A model generated the notes under the pieces. The model searched no databases. It was not told the origin of the DNA and saw only the letters and a list, made by a program, of their open reading frames with translations. DNA of 44,870 bases from Campylobacter jejuni (GTDB lineage: Bacteria > Campylobacterota > Campylobacteria > Campylobacterales > Campylobacteraceae). Shown here one piece after another: positions 28,276 to 37,337 of the stretch. How positions within the stretch are numbered: the stretch's first letter is position 1; each line of letters opens with the position of its first letter. The translations under genes and the position numbers were made by a program. Where the stretch lies: positions 1 through 44,870 of the forward strand of contig NZ_NFNY01000009.1 in the NCBI RefSeq assembly GCF_002179165.1, read 5' to 3'.

Positions 28276-28361
28276 AAGTTTTGTCATATTTTATAATTTT
28301 CATCTTTTGATTAATATTCTCTTACTAGGTCGAACTTCAAAAAAATACTTTTTGATTAATC

Positions 28362-28379
28362 TTGGAACACTTATTGCTT
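28362..28379 (+). promoter_or_regulatory. Sigma54 promoter of flgL
   Basis: TTGGAACACTTATTGCTT: GG at 28364-28365 and GC at 28376-28377 separated by ten bases, the invariant -24/-12 spacing, with the TTGGAAC and TTGCTT context used by C. jejuni RpoN flagellar genes. The flgL ATG is 59 bases downstream of the -12 GC. Confidence 0.9.
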
Positions 28380-28435
28380 GTTGTATTTTAGCAATATTTG
28401 AAAAGATTTTAATTTCCATAATTTAAAGGACAAAA

Positions 28436-30688
28436 ATGAGAGTTACCAATAAACTAAATTTTACCAATTCTCTAAATACTTCAATGGGTGGGCAAAGTGC
28501 CTTATATAAAATCTCACAACAATTAGCTTCAGGGCTTCAAATACAAAATTCTTACGAAGATTCAAGCAAATACATAGACAACACAAGATTAGAATACGAA
28601 ATTAAAACCTTAGAACAAGTCAAACAAGCCACAAATTCGGCTAAGGAAATGACACAAAATAGTATGAAAGCTTTGCAAGATATGGTTAAGCTTCTTGAAG
28701 AATTTAAGGTTAAAGTCACACAAGCTGCAAGCGATAGCAATTCTCAAACTTCAAGAGAAGCTATAGCAAAAGAGTTAGAACGCATTAAAGAAAGCATAGT
28801 CCAGCTTGCAAATACAAGTGTCAATGGACAATATCTTTTTTCAGGTTCTCAAGTTAATAATAAACCTTTTGATTCCAATGGAAATTATTACGGAGATAAA
28901 AATAATATCAATGTAGTTACAGGTTCTGGTACGGAAAGTCCTTATAATATCCCTGGTTGGGATTTGTTTTTTAAAGCAGATGGTGACTATAACAAACAAA
29001 TAAGCACTAATGTTAGCTTTACAGATAATCGTTGGAATTTAACACAAAATCCAGATAAAACAAAATACCTTACAGGTGATTCTAAATGGCAACAACTCAT
29101 CGGACAAGGCTATGTGAAAGATGATGGTTTAGATCCTGATAAAGATTTTGAATATGATGAGGAAAAGTTAAATTTTCCTCCTACAACTCTTTATGTTCAA
29201 GGCACAAGACCTGATGGAACAAGCTTTAAAAGTGCAGTGCTTGTAAAGCCTGAAGATACTCTAGAAGATGTAATGGAAAATATCGGAACCTTATATGGAA
29301 ATACTCCAAATAATAAAGTTGTCGAAGTGAGTATAAACGATAGCGGTCAAATTCAAATCACTGATTTAAAACAAGGTAATAATAAGCTTGATTTTCACGC
29401 TGTAGCTTTTACGCCACAAGCTGATGATAAAACAGAATTAACAAATATCATTAAAGCTGCAGAAGATGAAGGCATTTCAATGGATGAGGTTACAAACAGA
29501 GTAATGCAAGCAGCCACCGCAGCTCCTAGTAATGGAGATATTACTAATTTAAATAGTCCAGTAACCATACAAATTAATGGGCAAGATTTTGAAATCGATT
29601 TAAAACAAACTGATTTTATCAAAAGCAAAATGACAGATTCGGATGGGAATGTAGCTAATGGGGCTGATTATGATAATGTCTATTTTGAAAAAAATGGAAA
29701 CACGGTTTATGGAAATATTTCCCAAGTGATTAAAGGAAGCAATGCCTACGCTACAGAATCCACAAAGCTTAGTGAAGTAATGGCAGGAGATAGTTTAAAC
29801 GGCACTACTTTAAATTTAAAAGTCAATTCCAAAGGGGGAAATACTTATGATGTGACTATTAATTTAGAAAACTCGACTGTAAGTTTTCCAGATCCACAAA
29901 ATCCTGGACAAACTATTAGTTTTCCTATTATGCACACAGATCCTGCAACAGGCAATAGTGGAGTCGTTACTGGATCAAATGATATCACCTATGGACAAAT
30001 TAACGATATTATAGGAATGTTTGCAGCCGATAAAGTTCCTACTGCAAGCATTAATCCAACCAATGGAAAAGTAAATGCAGCAGATTATCAAAATATGCAA
30101 CAACTTATGAAAGATTCAAATGCAACCGTCGATGTGAGTATGGATTATAAAGGACGCATAAGCGTAACCGATAAGCTTTCATCAGGAACCAATATAGAAA
30201 TTTCTCTTAGTGACTCAAGAAGTGGACATTTTCCACAACCTCCATTTACCACAACAGCTTCTGTGGAAAATGGTCCAAATTTCAATTTTAGTGCGAACAA
30301 TTCTTTAACTATAGATGAGCCAAATGTTGATATCATCAAAGATCTTGATTCTATGATAGATGCTGTTTTAAGCGGAGATATGAGAGCCAATTCAGAAAGC
30401 GAAAATCCAAGAAATACAGGTATTCAAGGAGCCTTAGAAAGACTTGATCATTTAGCCGATCATGTGAGCAAACTAAACACCACAATGGGTGCTTATCATA
30501 ACACTATAGAAGGAGTAAATACTCGTGTTAGCTTTTTAAGTGTCAATGTGCAAAGCATTAAATCTAATGTGATTGATGTAGATTATGGAGAAGCAATGAT
30601 TAATTTAATGCAAACTCAGCTTGCCTACCAAGCATCTTTAAAAGCTAGCACAACCATTACCCAACTTAGTCTATTAAATTATATGTAA
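28436..30688 (+). CDS. flgL: Flagellar hook-filament junction protein FlgL
   Basis: 750-residue flagellin-like hook-associated protein (HAP3), exported by the flagellar type III system to link hook and filament. The N-terminal coiled region MRVTNKLNFTNSLNTSMGGQ...LASGLQIQNSYEDSSKY and the C-terminal YGEAMINLMQTQLAYQASLK...ITQLSLLNYM are the D0/D1 flagellin-type ends. The middle (about 130-640) is a large Asn/Thr/Gly-rich surface domain, making the protein far longer than enteric FlgL, as is usual in Campylobacter. Ribosome site AAAGGA. RpoN-dependent from the upstream sigma54 promoter. Confidence 0.93.
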   Translation: MRVTNKLNFTNSLNTSMGGQSALYKISQQLASGLQIQNSYEDSSKYIDNTRLEYEIKTLEQVKQATNSAKEMTQNSMKALQDMVKLLEEFKVKVTQAASDSNSQTSREAIAKELERIKESIVQLANTSVNGQYLFSGSQVNNKPFDSNGNYYGDKNNINVVTGSGTESPYNIPGWDLFFKADGDYNKQISTNVSFTDNRWNLTQNPDKTKYLTGDSKWQQLIGQGYVKDDGLDPDKDFEYDEEKLNFPPTTLYVQGTRPDGTSFKSAVLVKPEDTLEDVMENIGTLYGNTPNNKVVEVSINDSGQIQITDLKQGNNKLDFHAVAFTPQADDKTELTNIIKAAEDEGISMDEVTNRVMQAATAAPSNGDITNLNSPVTIQINGQDFEIDLKQTDFIKSKMTDSDGNVANGADYDNVYFEKNGNTVYGNISQVIKGSNAYATESTKLSEVMAGDSLNGTTLNLKVNSKGGNTYDVTINLENSTVSFPDPQNPGQTISFPIMHTDPATGNSGVVTGSNDITYGQINDIIGMFAADKVPTASINPTNGKVNAADYQNMQQLMKDSNATVDVSMDYKGRISVTDKLSSGTNIEISLSDSRSGHFPQPPFTTTASVENGPNFNFSANNSLTIDEPNVDIIKDLDSMIDAVLSGDMRANSESENPRNTGIQGALERLDHLADHVSKLNTTMGAYHNTIEGVNTRVSFLSVNVQSIKSNVIDVDYGEAMINLMQTQLAYQASLKASTTITQLSLLNYM

Positions 30689-30700
30689 AAAAATATATGC

Positions 30701-30706
30701 TATAAT
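30701..30706 (+). promoter_or_regulatory. -10 box of ftsK
   Basis: TATAAT with upstream TGC (extended -10), 13 bases after the flgL stop codon and about 34 bases ahead of the proposed ftsK start; gives ftsK its own promoter. Confidence 0.6.
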
Positions 30707-30739
30707 GGCTTCTTTAAAAATATTTTTAAGGAAAAAATC

Positions 30740-33700
30740 ATTAATAAAGAAGCCATTTTTACTATTTCTACTTTTGCCATTTTTTATTTATGTCTTTGTA
30801 TGTTAGCCCCTAGTATGGGTAGTTGGATCTTTAAGGCAAATTTGTTTTTATTTGGAGAATTTGGCTATTATTACCCTTTTTTCTTGTTTATCTTTAATTA
30901 TTTTTATTATAAAAGAAAATACAAATTAGATAATTTTACTCGTCGTGAGCTTTTTGGTATAGGGTTTGCTTTTTTCTCAACTCTGCTTTTATTTGCAGTT
31001 TTTTATCCGAATTTTGGCTATGTATCGAATTTTTTTTATATGGTTTTTTCGGCAATTTTAGGGCATACTGGAAGTGGTATTTTTGCACTTTTGCTTTTAT
31101 TTTTTTCATTTATTTTATTATTTCCAAAAATAAGCAAAGAACTTTTTAAAATTGAACTTAATTTTAATCACTTATTAAAGGTAGAAAATGCATTAAAAAT
31201 ACTTTTGATGAAAGTTTTTGGTGGTGAAAATGACAAGGAAGATCTTGAAAAAATAGAACCTTTGGCACCTATAATTGATAATAAAAACCGTACACAACAA
31301 GATAAATCAAATGATTCTAATTTAAATTCAATAGAAGAATTAGTAAAATATCACAATATTAATGCAAGTAAAAATTCAATCATTACAGCAAAAGAAAAAT
31401 TTGAAAAACTCAAAAATCAAATTTTAGATGACAAAATAGAAATTGATAAACAAAGCTTTAAAGAAGCTAAAAGTTTTGTTTATGAAAATTCACAGCAAGT
31501 AAGAAATTTTGCCCAAAAAGCAAGCAGATCAAGTATTAATCTTGATGAAGAATTTAATTTTATTTCAGAAGAAGAGGTAGATATGATCCCAGAGCGTTTT
31601 TTAAAACCCAAAAAACTTGAAGAAATCAAACAAATTGATACTTCTAAAAATTTAGATGAGCCTAGTTATAAAAGAAAAAATATTGAAATTTCTATGCCAA
31701 AACAAGAGATAAAACCAAAAATTTTTAGCAAAGAATTAGAACTTAGAGAAAATTTGATACAAAAAGCTAAATTAGAGCAAGAATACAAAGCATATCAAAA
31801 TGAACTTTTAGAAACTAAAGTCCAAGAAGAAATTAAAGAATTGGAAAAAAATGACAATTTAGAGTTAGACTTAAACCACATCATACAGGGAAATAAATAT
31901 AATTTCAATACTACAAAAACAACTCCAAGCGTTCAACAAGAAGAACTAAAAACAGAAAACACACAAATACATTCCACGCCAGAAGCGTTGGAAAAAACAA
32001 GCGAAATTGAAATTTTAGATTTTAACGAAGATGATTTTGATTACAAAAAAACAGAAAAAACAAACGAAAACACTAATGATTTTATGCCTATAGTGGAAGA
32101 ATTAGAGCATCCTTATATAGAACCGACTCCTGTTATAAAAATAGAAGAATTGGAAATTTTGAATGAAGAAAAAAGCGAAACCAAAGAGCAAGCAAATACA
32201 ATCAGTCAAAATGAAATTATAGAAGAAAAATTTAAGTCCATTTCACAAGAGCAAGAAGAACAAGAATTTATCAGACAAAAAGCAGTGCTAGCTAAAGAAA
32301 TAGAGCTTAACAAGGCCTTACTTAAAGAAATAGAGCAGGGTGAAATGGAAAAACCAAAAGATTTTGAACTTCCACCACTTGAGTTTTTAACAAATCCCAG
32401 CCAAAACAAGCAAGAAATTAACGAAAGCGAAATTGATAAAAAAATTTATAATTTACTTGAAAAATTGCGTCGCTTTAAAATAGGTGGAGATGTTATAAGT
32501 ACCTATGTAGGACCTGTAGTAACTACTTTTGAATTTCGCCCGAGTGCTGATGTAAAGGTAAGTCGTATCTTAAATTTACAAGATGATTTAACTATGGCTT
32601 TGATGGCAAAATCAATCCGTATCCAAGCACCTATTCCTGGAAAAGATGTAGTGGGTATAGAAGTCCCAAATGATGAAATTCAAACCATTTATTTGCGAGA
32701 AATTTTACAAAGCGAAATTTTTAAAAATTCAAAAAGCCCTTTAACTATAGCCTTGGGTAAAGATATAGTAGGAAATGCTTTTGTAACCGATCTTAAAAAA
32801 CTTCCGCATTTGTTGATTGCAGGAACAACAGGAAGCGGAAAAAGCGTAGGGATAAATTCTATGCTTTTAAGTCTTTTATATCGCAATTCTCCTAAAACTT
32901 TGCGTTTGATGATGATAGATCCAAAAATGCTTGAGTTCAGTATCTATAATGATATTCCACATCTTTTAACACCGGTGATTACAGATCCCAAAAAAGCAGT
33001 TAATGCACTTTCAAATATGGTTGCAGAAATGGAAAGACGCTATCGTTTAATGGCTGAAGCAAAAACTAAAAATATAGAAAACTACAATGAAAAAATAAAA
33101 GAGCTTGGCGGAGAAGAATTGCCATTTATTGTAGTTATTATCGATGAATTAGCTGATTTGATGATGACTGCAGGAAAAGATGTGGAATTTTATATAGGTC
33201 GTTTAGCACAAATGGCAAGAGCAAGTGGAATTCATTTAATTGTGGCCACACAACGCCCATCAGTTGATGTTGTAACAGGGCTTATTAAAGCAAATTTACC
33301 GAGTAGAATTTCTTATAAGGTAGGTCAAAAAATTGACTCTAAAGTTATCTTAGATGCTATGGGAGCTGAAAGTTTATTAGGTAGGGGCGATTGTTTATTT
33401 ACCCCTCCAGGAACCAGCTCTATTGTGCGTTTGCATGCACCATTTGCTAGTGAATTTGAAATAGAAAAAATTGTAGATTTTCTAAAAGATCAACAAGCTG
33501 TAGAATATGATGAAAGCTTTTTAAAAGATCAACAAAGTATGGGTGTAACAAGTAATGAAAGCATAAATAATGGCGAATATGATGAACTTTACGAAGATGC
33601 CAAACGCGTAATATTAAGTGATGGCAAAACAAGTATTTCCTATTTGCAAAGAAAATTAAATATCGGATACAATCGTGCGGCAAACATTATCGATCAATTA

Positions 33701-33757
33701 ACCGAAAGTGGGGTACTTAGCGAACCAAATTCTAAAGGACAAAGAGAAATTTTATAA
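30740..33757 (+). CDS. ftsK: DNA translocase FtsK
   Basis: Septal DNA pump that clears chromosome termini at division. From the first in-frame ATG (30800) the protein has 985 residues and only three membrane helices. The open frame extends 20 codons upstream through INKEAIFTISTFAIFYLCLC, a fourth helix, to ATT (30740) placed eight bases behind the ribosome site TAAGGA (30727-30732). Four helices would keep the motor cytosolic, so I prefer a non-ATG start there; residue numbers below count from 30800. A Glu/Lys-rich linker spans about 135-530. The RecA-like motor has GTTGSGKS (Walker A, about 675) and IVVIIDELADLM (Walker B). A winged-helix gamma domain (about 915-985) ends the protein. Confidence 0.93.
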   Translation: MNKEAIFTISTFAIFYLCLCMLAPSMGSWIFKANLFLFGEFGYYYPFFLFIFNYFYYKRKYKLDNFTRRELFGIGFAFFSTLLLFAVFYPNFGYVSNFFYMVFSAILGHTGSGIFALLLLFFSFILLFPKISKELFKIELNFNHLLKVENALKILLMKVFGGENDKEDLEKIEPLAPIIDNKNRTQQDKSNDSNLNSIEELVKYHNINASKNSIITAKEKFEKLKNQILDDKIEIDKQSFKEAKSFVYENSQQVRNFAQKASRSSINLDEEFNFISEEEVDMIPERFLKPKKLEEIKQIDTSKNLDEPSYKRKNIEISMPKQEIKPKIFSKELELRENLIQKAKLEQEYKAYQNELLETKVQEEIKELEKNDNLELDLNHIIQGNKYNFNTTKTTPSVQQEELKTENTQIHSTPEALEKTSEIEILDFNEDDFDYKKTEKTNENTNDFMPIVEELEHPYIEPTPVIKIEELEILNEEKSETKEQANTISQNEIIEEKFKSISQEQEEQEFIRQKAVLAKEIELNKALLKEIEQGEMEKPKDFELPPLEFLTNPSQNKQEINESEIDKKIYNLLEKLRRFKIGGDVISTYVGPVVTTFEFRPSADVKVSRILNLQDDLTMALMAKSIRIQAPIPGKDVVGIEVPNDEIQTIYLREILQSEIFKNSKSPLTIALGKDIVGNAFVTDLKKLPHLLIAGTTGSGKSVGINSMLLSLLYRNSPKTLRLMMIDPKMLEFSIYNDIPHLLTPVITDPKKAVNALSNMVAEMERRYRLMAEAKTKNIENYNEKIKELGGEELPFIVVIIDELADLMMTAGKDVEFYIGRLAQMARASGIHLIVATQRPSVDVVTGLIKANLPSRISYKVGQKIDSKVILDAMGAESLLGRGDCLFTPPGTSSIVRLHAPFASEFEIEKIVDFLKDQQAVEYDESFLKDQQSMGVTSNESINNGEYDELYEDAKRVILSDGKTSISYLQRKLNIGYNRAANIIDQLTESGVLSEPNSKGQREIL

Positions 33758-34286
33758 TTAGAATAAACCAATTTATTTTTAAGAATAAAAATTGATTTAA
33801 ATTGTAAAATAGCAAAAAAAGATTTTATAAAAAATTAGCAATTAATTTTCAATGTATACGATCTCATTTAGATAAAAATGAGATCGCAGTATATTTAATT
33901 TAGAAAAATTCAAATGAAAAATCAAATAATTATACAAAAATGATAAATTTATCATACAAATTAGCTTCTAAATATAGAAACTTAATTAAATATTTAACCT
34001 AAGAAAACAATCTTACTAAAAATATTTTTTAATAAACTTCATAAATTTACTTTGTTGTTTTTAATTTTTTATACAATCATCCTAAAAATAATATTTTATT
34101 ATAATTAAAATTTTTTGGGATATAAAAAATTTAAAATCAAAAATCAGAATAGTATTTAATCGCTTGTTTTAATTTTCAAGTAATTACACACGAAATTTCA
34201 AAAAATAACTAAAATATAGAAACCGAGATTAAGTCTTTAGGTATTTAAAAACTAAATTTTGAAATATAAATTTGGGATTTATTTAG
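33758..34286. other. AT-rich gap between ftsK and rpsO
   Basis: About 530 bases without a plausible gene. It contains an 11-bp inverted repeat (33859-33869 with 33876-33886, CGATCTCATTT/AAATGAGATCG, six-base loop) and a perfect 16-bp palindrome ATGATAAATTTATCAT (33940-33955). The first could be a weak ftsK terminator, although no U-run follows. Stop codons in all frames are frequent. It may be a decayed gene. Confidence 0.5.
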
Positions 34287-34313
34287 AATAAAGAGCCCTT
34301 TTTCACAAGGGCT
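34287..34313 (-). terminator. Rho-independent terminator of rpsO
   Basis: Minus-strand stem AGCCCTT (34313-34307) with AAGGGCT (34300-34294) and a six-base loop, then CTTTATT. Eight bases beyond the rpsO stop codon. Confidence 0.85.
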
Positions 34314-34320
34314 TACAAGA

Positions 34321-34593
34321 TTATTTATCTCTAAGATTTAATTCCGCAATCAATTTGCTATAAGAATTATAATTTTTTCTTTTAAGATAAGCCAAAAGTC
34401 TTTTTCTTTGACCAACTAGTTTTAAAAGTCCTAATCTAGAAGAAAAATCCTTTTTATAAATTTTCAAGTGTTCTGTAAGTTCTGCAATTCTTGCACTTAA
34501 AAGTGCCACTTGAACTTCCGTCGAGCCTGTATCGCCCGCTTTTCTAGCGAATTTCGCAACAATTTCTGCTTTTTTAGCCGAATCCAAAGCCAT
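34321..34593 (-). CDS. rpsO: 30S ribosomal protein S15
   Basis: Binds 16S rRNA in the platform of the small subunit and contacts 23S rRNA. 90 residues from the chosen [23 protein letters not shown], then [17 protein letters not shown] and [20 protein letters not shown], the standard S15 rRNA-binding helices. An ATG immediately upstream (34596) is in frame; I prefer the second because it gives six bases from the AGGAGG ribosome site and the usual MALDS start. Confidence 0.97.
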   Translation of the reverse strand: MALDSAKKAEIVAKFARKAGDTGSTEVQVALLSARIAELTEHLKIYKKDFSSRLGLLKLVGQRKRLLAYLKRKNYNSYSKLIAELNLRDK

Positions 34594-34718
34594 CATAGAC
34601 CTCCTGATTGGTAGTTTAAAAACTCAGATTATAGCAAATAAACCAAAAAACAAGCTGAAATTTATATTTTAAGACCCAAGTTATACAAAATTTAAGCCAT
34701 TTTCTAAGATTTTTTTAT

Positions 34719-34724
34719 TATAAT
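34719..34724 (+). promoter_or_regulatory. -10 box of the Rrf2-flhA transcription unit
   Basis: TATAAT after a T-rich stretch, 34 bases before the GTG start of the Rrf2 gene, with the ribosome site AAAGGAG in between. Confidence 0.6.
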
Positions 34725-34757
34725 TAGAACTATTTTTGTATTAATAAAGGAGATATT

Positions 34758-35168
34758 GTGCTATTTACCAAAGCTAGCGAATATGCTTTACTTTCTTTAA
34801 TTTGCATTGCTCAAAAAGAAAATTCACAAGATGTGGATTCTTTGGCACTTGAGCTTAATATTCCTAAAAGTTTTTTAGCTAAAATTCTACAAACTTTAGC
34901 AAAAGACGGCTTGCTAAAGTCCTTTAAGGGAGCTAAAGGTGGTTTTGCTCTTATAAAAAAACCTGATGAATATAGCATAAAAGAAATTGTAAATAGTGCA
35001 GAAAAAAAAGATGTTAGCGTTTTTGACTGCAGTGGCGGAGTGTGTCCAAATCACAAAGAAGAAAATTGCACTCTTTTACCTATGCTTATAAATTTACAAA
35101 ATAAAGTGGATGAATTTTTAGACTCTATTACTTTAGCGGATATTATGAAAAATAATGGCAAAAAATAA
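34758..35168 (+). CDS. Rrf2-family transcriptional regulator with three Cys
   Basis: 136 residues. N-terminal winged helix-turn-helix (SEYALLSLICIAQ, IPKSFLAKILQTLAKDGLL, KGAKGGFAL) typical of IscR/NsrR/RsrR-type Rrf2 proteins, then a Cys cluster FDCSGGVCPNHKEENC (three Cys, about 94-109) that would bind an iron-sulfur cluster and sense NO, oxidants or iron state. Start codon is GTG, five bases behind AAAGGAG. The last 14 bases overlap flhA, so the regulator and the flagellar gate protein are co-expressed. From memory, Cj0883c. Confidence 0.88.
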   Translation: MLFTKASEYALLSLICIAQKENSQDVDSLALELNIPKSFLAKILQTLAKDGLLKSFKGAKGGFALIKKPDEYSIKEIVNSAEKKDVSVFDCSGGVCPNHKEENCTLLPMLINLQNKVDEFLDSITLADIMKNNGKK

Positions 35169-37329
35169 AATAGTTGATCTTGTATTTCCTTTTTTGGGTC
35201 CTTTAATTGGTCCAGTATTAAAAGCAAAAAGCCTTACTATAGTTGGTTTTATAGTATGTATTTTGGCTATTATTATTGTTCCTTTACCGAGTCCTGTTTT
35301 GGACTTTTTTTTGGCCTTAAGTATAGCTTTATCGGTTTTAATTATTTTAATTTCTATTTATATTCCAAAACCGACAGACTTGACCACTTTTCCAACTTTA
35401 ATTCTTATTATCACACTTTTTAGACTTTCTTTAAATATCGCAACTACAAGAATGATTTTAAGTGAAGGGCAAAATGGGCCTGAAGCAGTAAGCGAAATCA
35501 TCGCTTCTTTTGGGGAATTTGTCGTGGGTGGAAATATGGTTATTGGTGTAATCGTATTTTGTATTTTGGTTTTAATCAATTTCATGGTTGTAACCAAAGG
35601 TAGCACAAGGGTTTCTGAAGTTCAAGCAAGATTCACGCTTGATGCTATGCCTGGTAAGCAAATGGCTATTGATGCGGATTTGAATGCAGGACTTATTGAT
35701 GAGCAAACCGCAAGAGCAAGACGCCAAGAAATCATTGCTGAAGCAAATTTCTATGGCGCAATGGATGGATCGTCTAAATTCATTAAAGGTGATGCAGTTG
35801 CAGGTATTATCATTACTATTATCAATATTATAGGTGGATTTTTAATCGGTTCTTTTCAACACGATATGCCTTTAAGCGATGCGGCTTCTACTTATACCAT
35901 TCTTACTATAGGCGATGGACTTGTATCTCAAATTCCTGGTCTTATTACTTCAACAGCTACTGCGATTATTATTACGCGTGCTAGTAAAGATGAAGAAAAT
36001 TTTGCTGAAGGAACACTCACTCAACTTTTAAGCGAATACCGCACACTTTTAATCGTGGGTTTTGTTCTTTTTATTTTTGCTCTTGTGCCTGGTTTGCCAC
36101 ATTTATCGCTTGGTTTTATGGCTTTTGTATTTTTAGGACTTGGATATCTTACTAAGCAAGTTAAAGAAGGTAAAATCGAAGTCAGTGCTCCAAAAAAAGC
36201 AAAAGCAAGTGGGGCAAATGCTGCTGCAGGAAATGCTGGTGGTGCAGCTCCTGTTCCTGCTAAAAAAAGCGAAGAAGAAATCATTAAAGAAGAAGAGCAT
36301 AAAATCAATGATATACTTAAGGTTGAAATTCTTGAACTTGAACTTGGCTACGGCCTTATCAAACTTGCCGAAAGCGAATTAACCGAAAGAATTCGTTCTA
36401 TGAGAAGAAGTATAGCGGAAAGCTTAGGATTTTTAATGCCAAAAATCAGAATCAGAGATAACTTAAGACTTAAGCCAAATGAATATAGCTTTAAATTAAA
36501 AGGTGTTTCTATAGCAAGTGCTGAAATTTATCCTGATAAATATTTAGCTATGGATAGTGGCTTTATCACGGAAGAAATCGAAGGTATTGCCACAAAAGAA
36601 CCTGCTTTTAATTCTGATGCACTTTGGATCGATGCAAATTTAAAAGATGAAGCGACTTTAAATGGTTATATAGTTATTGATCCTGCAAGTGTGATTTCAA
36701 CTCATATGAGTGAGCTTATCAAAGCACACGCTAGCGAACTTCTTACGCGTCAAGAAGTGCAAAATCTTCTTGATAAGGTTAAAAATGATTATCCGATTAT
36801 TGTAGAAGGTGCCTTAGGGGTTGCTCCTGTAAGTCTTATCCAAAAAATTCTTAAAGACTTACTCAAACACAATATTCCAATTAAAGATATGCTAACAATT
36901 TTAGAATCTGTCAGTGATATTGCCGAAGTAAGCAAAAGTTTTGATATGATTATCGAACATGTAAGAGCATCTTTGGCCAGAATGATTACTAATATGTATT
37001 TAGATGAAAAAGGAAATTTGGATATTTTCATTTTAGATTCCGCAAGTTCGGCTGTTTTAATGGAAAATGTGCAATTTAGAGACGGAAGTTATCATCTGCC
37101 TTTAAGCGTGGCACAAACTGGCACTTTGGTGGATACTTTAAGAGCTGAAGTTGCCGCGGTAGCTAATGGGCGTATCAAGCCTTTTATACTTTGCGTTGAA
37201 CCACAACTTAGAAAATTTATTGCTGATATTTGTTATAATTTTAGTATTAATATAGTGGTTTTAAGTTTTGCAGAAATTGCAGAAAATACAAACTTCAATA
37301 CTGAAGGTATTGTAAGAATAGAACTTTAA
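35155..37329 (+). CDS. flhA: Flagellar biosynthesis protein FlhA
   Basis: Inner-membrane export-gate component of the flagellar type III secretion system. 724 residues: about eight helices in the first 330, including the FHIPEP-type conserved segment ARFTLDAMPGKQMAIDADLN; a linker of Ala/Gly/Lys/Glu (about 345-380); then the cytosolic ring domain binding chaperone-substrate complexes (LELGYGLIKLA, LRLKPNEYSFKLKG, ILKDLLKHNIPIKDM). FlhA also gates sigma54 regulon activation in C. jejuni. Full length. Overlaps the Rrf2 gene. Confidence 0.97.
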   Translation: MAKNKIVDLVFPFLGPLIGPVLKAKSLTIVGFIVCILAIIIVPLPSPVLDFFLALSIALSVLIILISIYIPKPTDLTTFPTLILIITLFRLSLNIATTRMILSEGQNGPEAVSEIIASFGEFVVGGNMVIGVIVFCILVLINFMVVTKGSTRVSEVQARFTLDAMPGKQMAIDADLNAGLIDEQTARARRQEIIAEANFYGAMDGSSKFIKGDAVAGIIITIINIIGGFLIGSFQHDMPLSDAASTYTILTIGDGLVSQIPGLITSTATAIIITRASKDEENFAEGTLTQLLSEYRTLLIVGFVLFIFALVPGLPHLSLGFMAFVFLGLGYLTKQVKEGKIEVSAPKKAKASGANAAAGNAGGAAPVPAKKSEEEIIKEEEHKINDILKVEILELELGYGLIKLAESELTERIRSMRRSIAESLGFLMPKIRIRDNLRLKPNEYSFKLKGVSIASAEIYPDKYLAMDSGFITEEIEGIATKEPAFNSDALWIDANLKDEATLNGYIVIDPASVISTHMSELIKAHASELLTRQEVQNLLDKVKNDYPIIVEGALGVAPVSLIQKILKDLLKHNIPIKDMLTILESVSDIAEVSKSFDMIIEHVRASLARMITNMYLDEKGNLDIFILDSASSAVLMENVQFRDGSYHLPLSVAQTGTLVDTLRAEVAAVANGRIKPFILCVEPQLRKFIADICYNFSINIVVLSFAEIAENTNFNTEGIVRIEL

Positions 37330-37337
37330 GGAAAATA

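Noticed and set aside
28240-28341. Active multi-repeat CRISPR array
   Set aside because: Only one intact repeat is present. The 36 bases beyond the 30-nt spacer-like segment (28306-28341) show no repeat similarity.
28305-28360. Direct repeat TTTTGATTAAT at 28305-28315 and 28350-28360 as an enhancer for flgL
   Set aside because: Short and AT-rich; C. jejuni FlgR is not known to need upstream sites. It could be chance.
33859-33886. Strong terminator for ftsK
   Set aside because: The stem is perfect but about 100 bases past the stop and not followed by a T-run; kept only as an inverted repeat.
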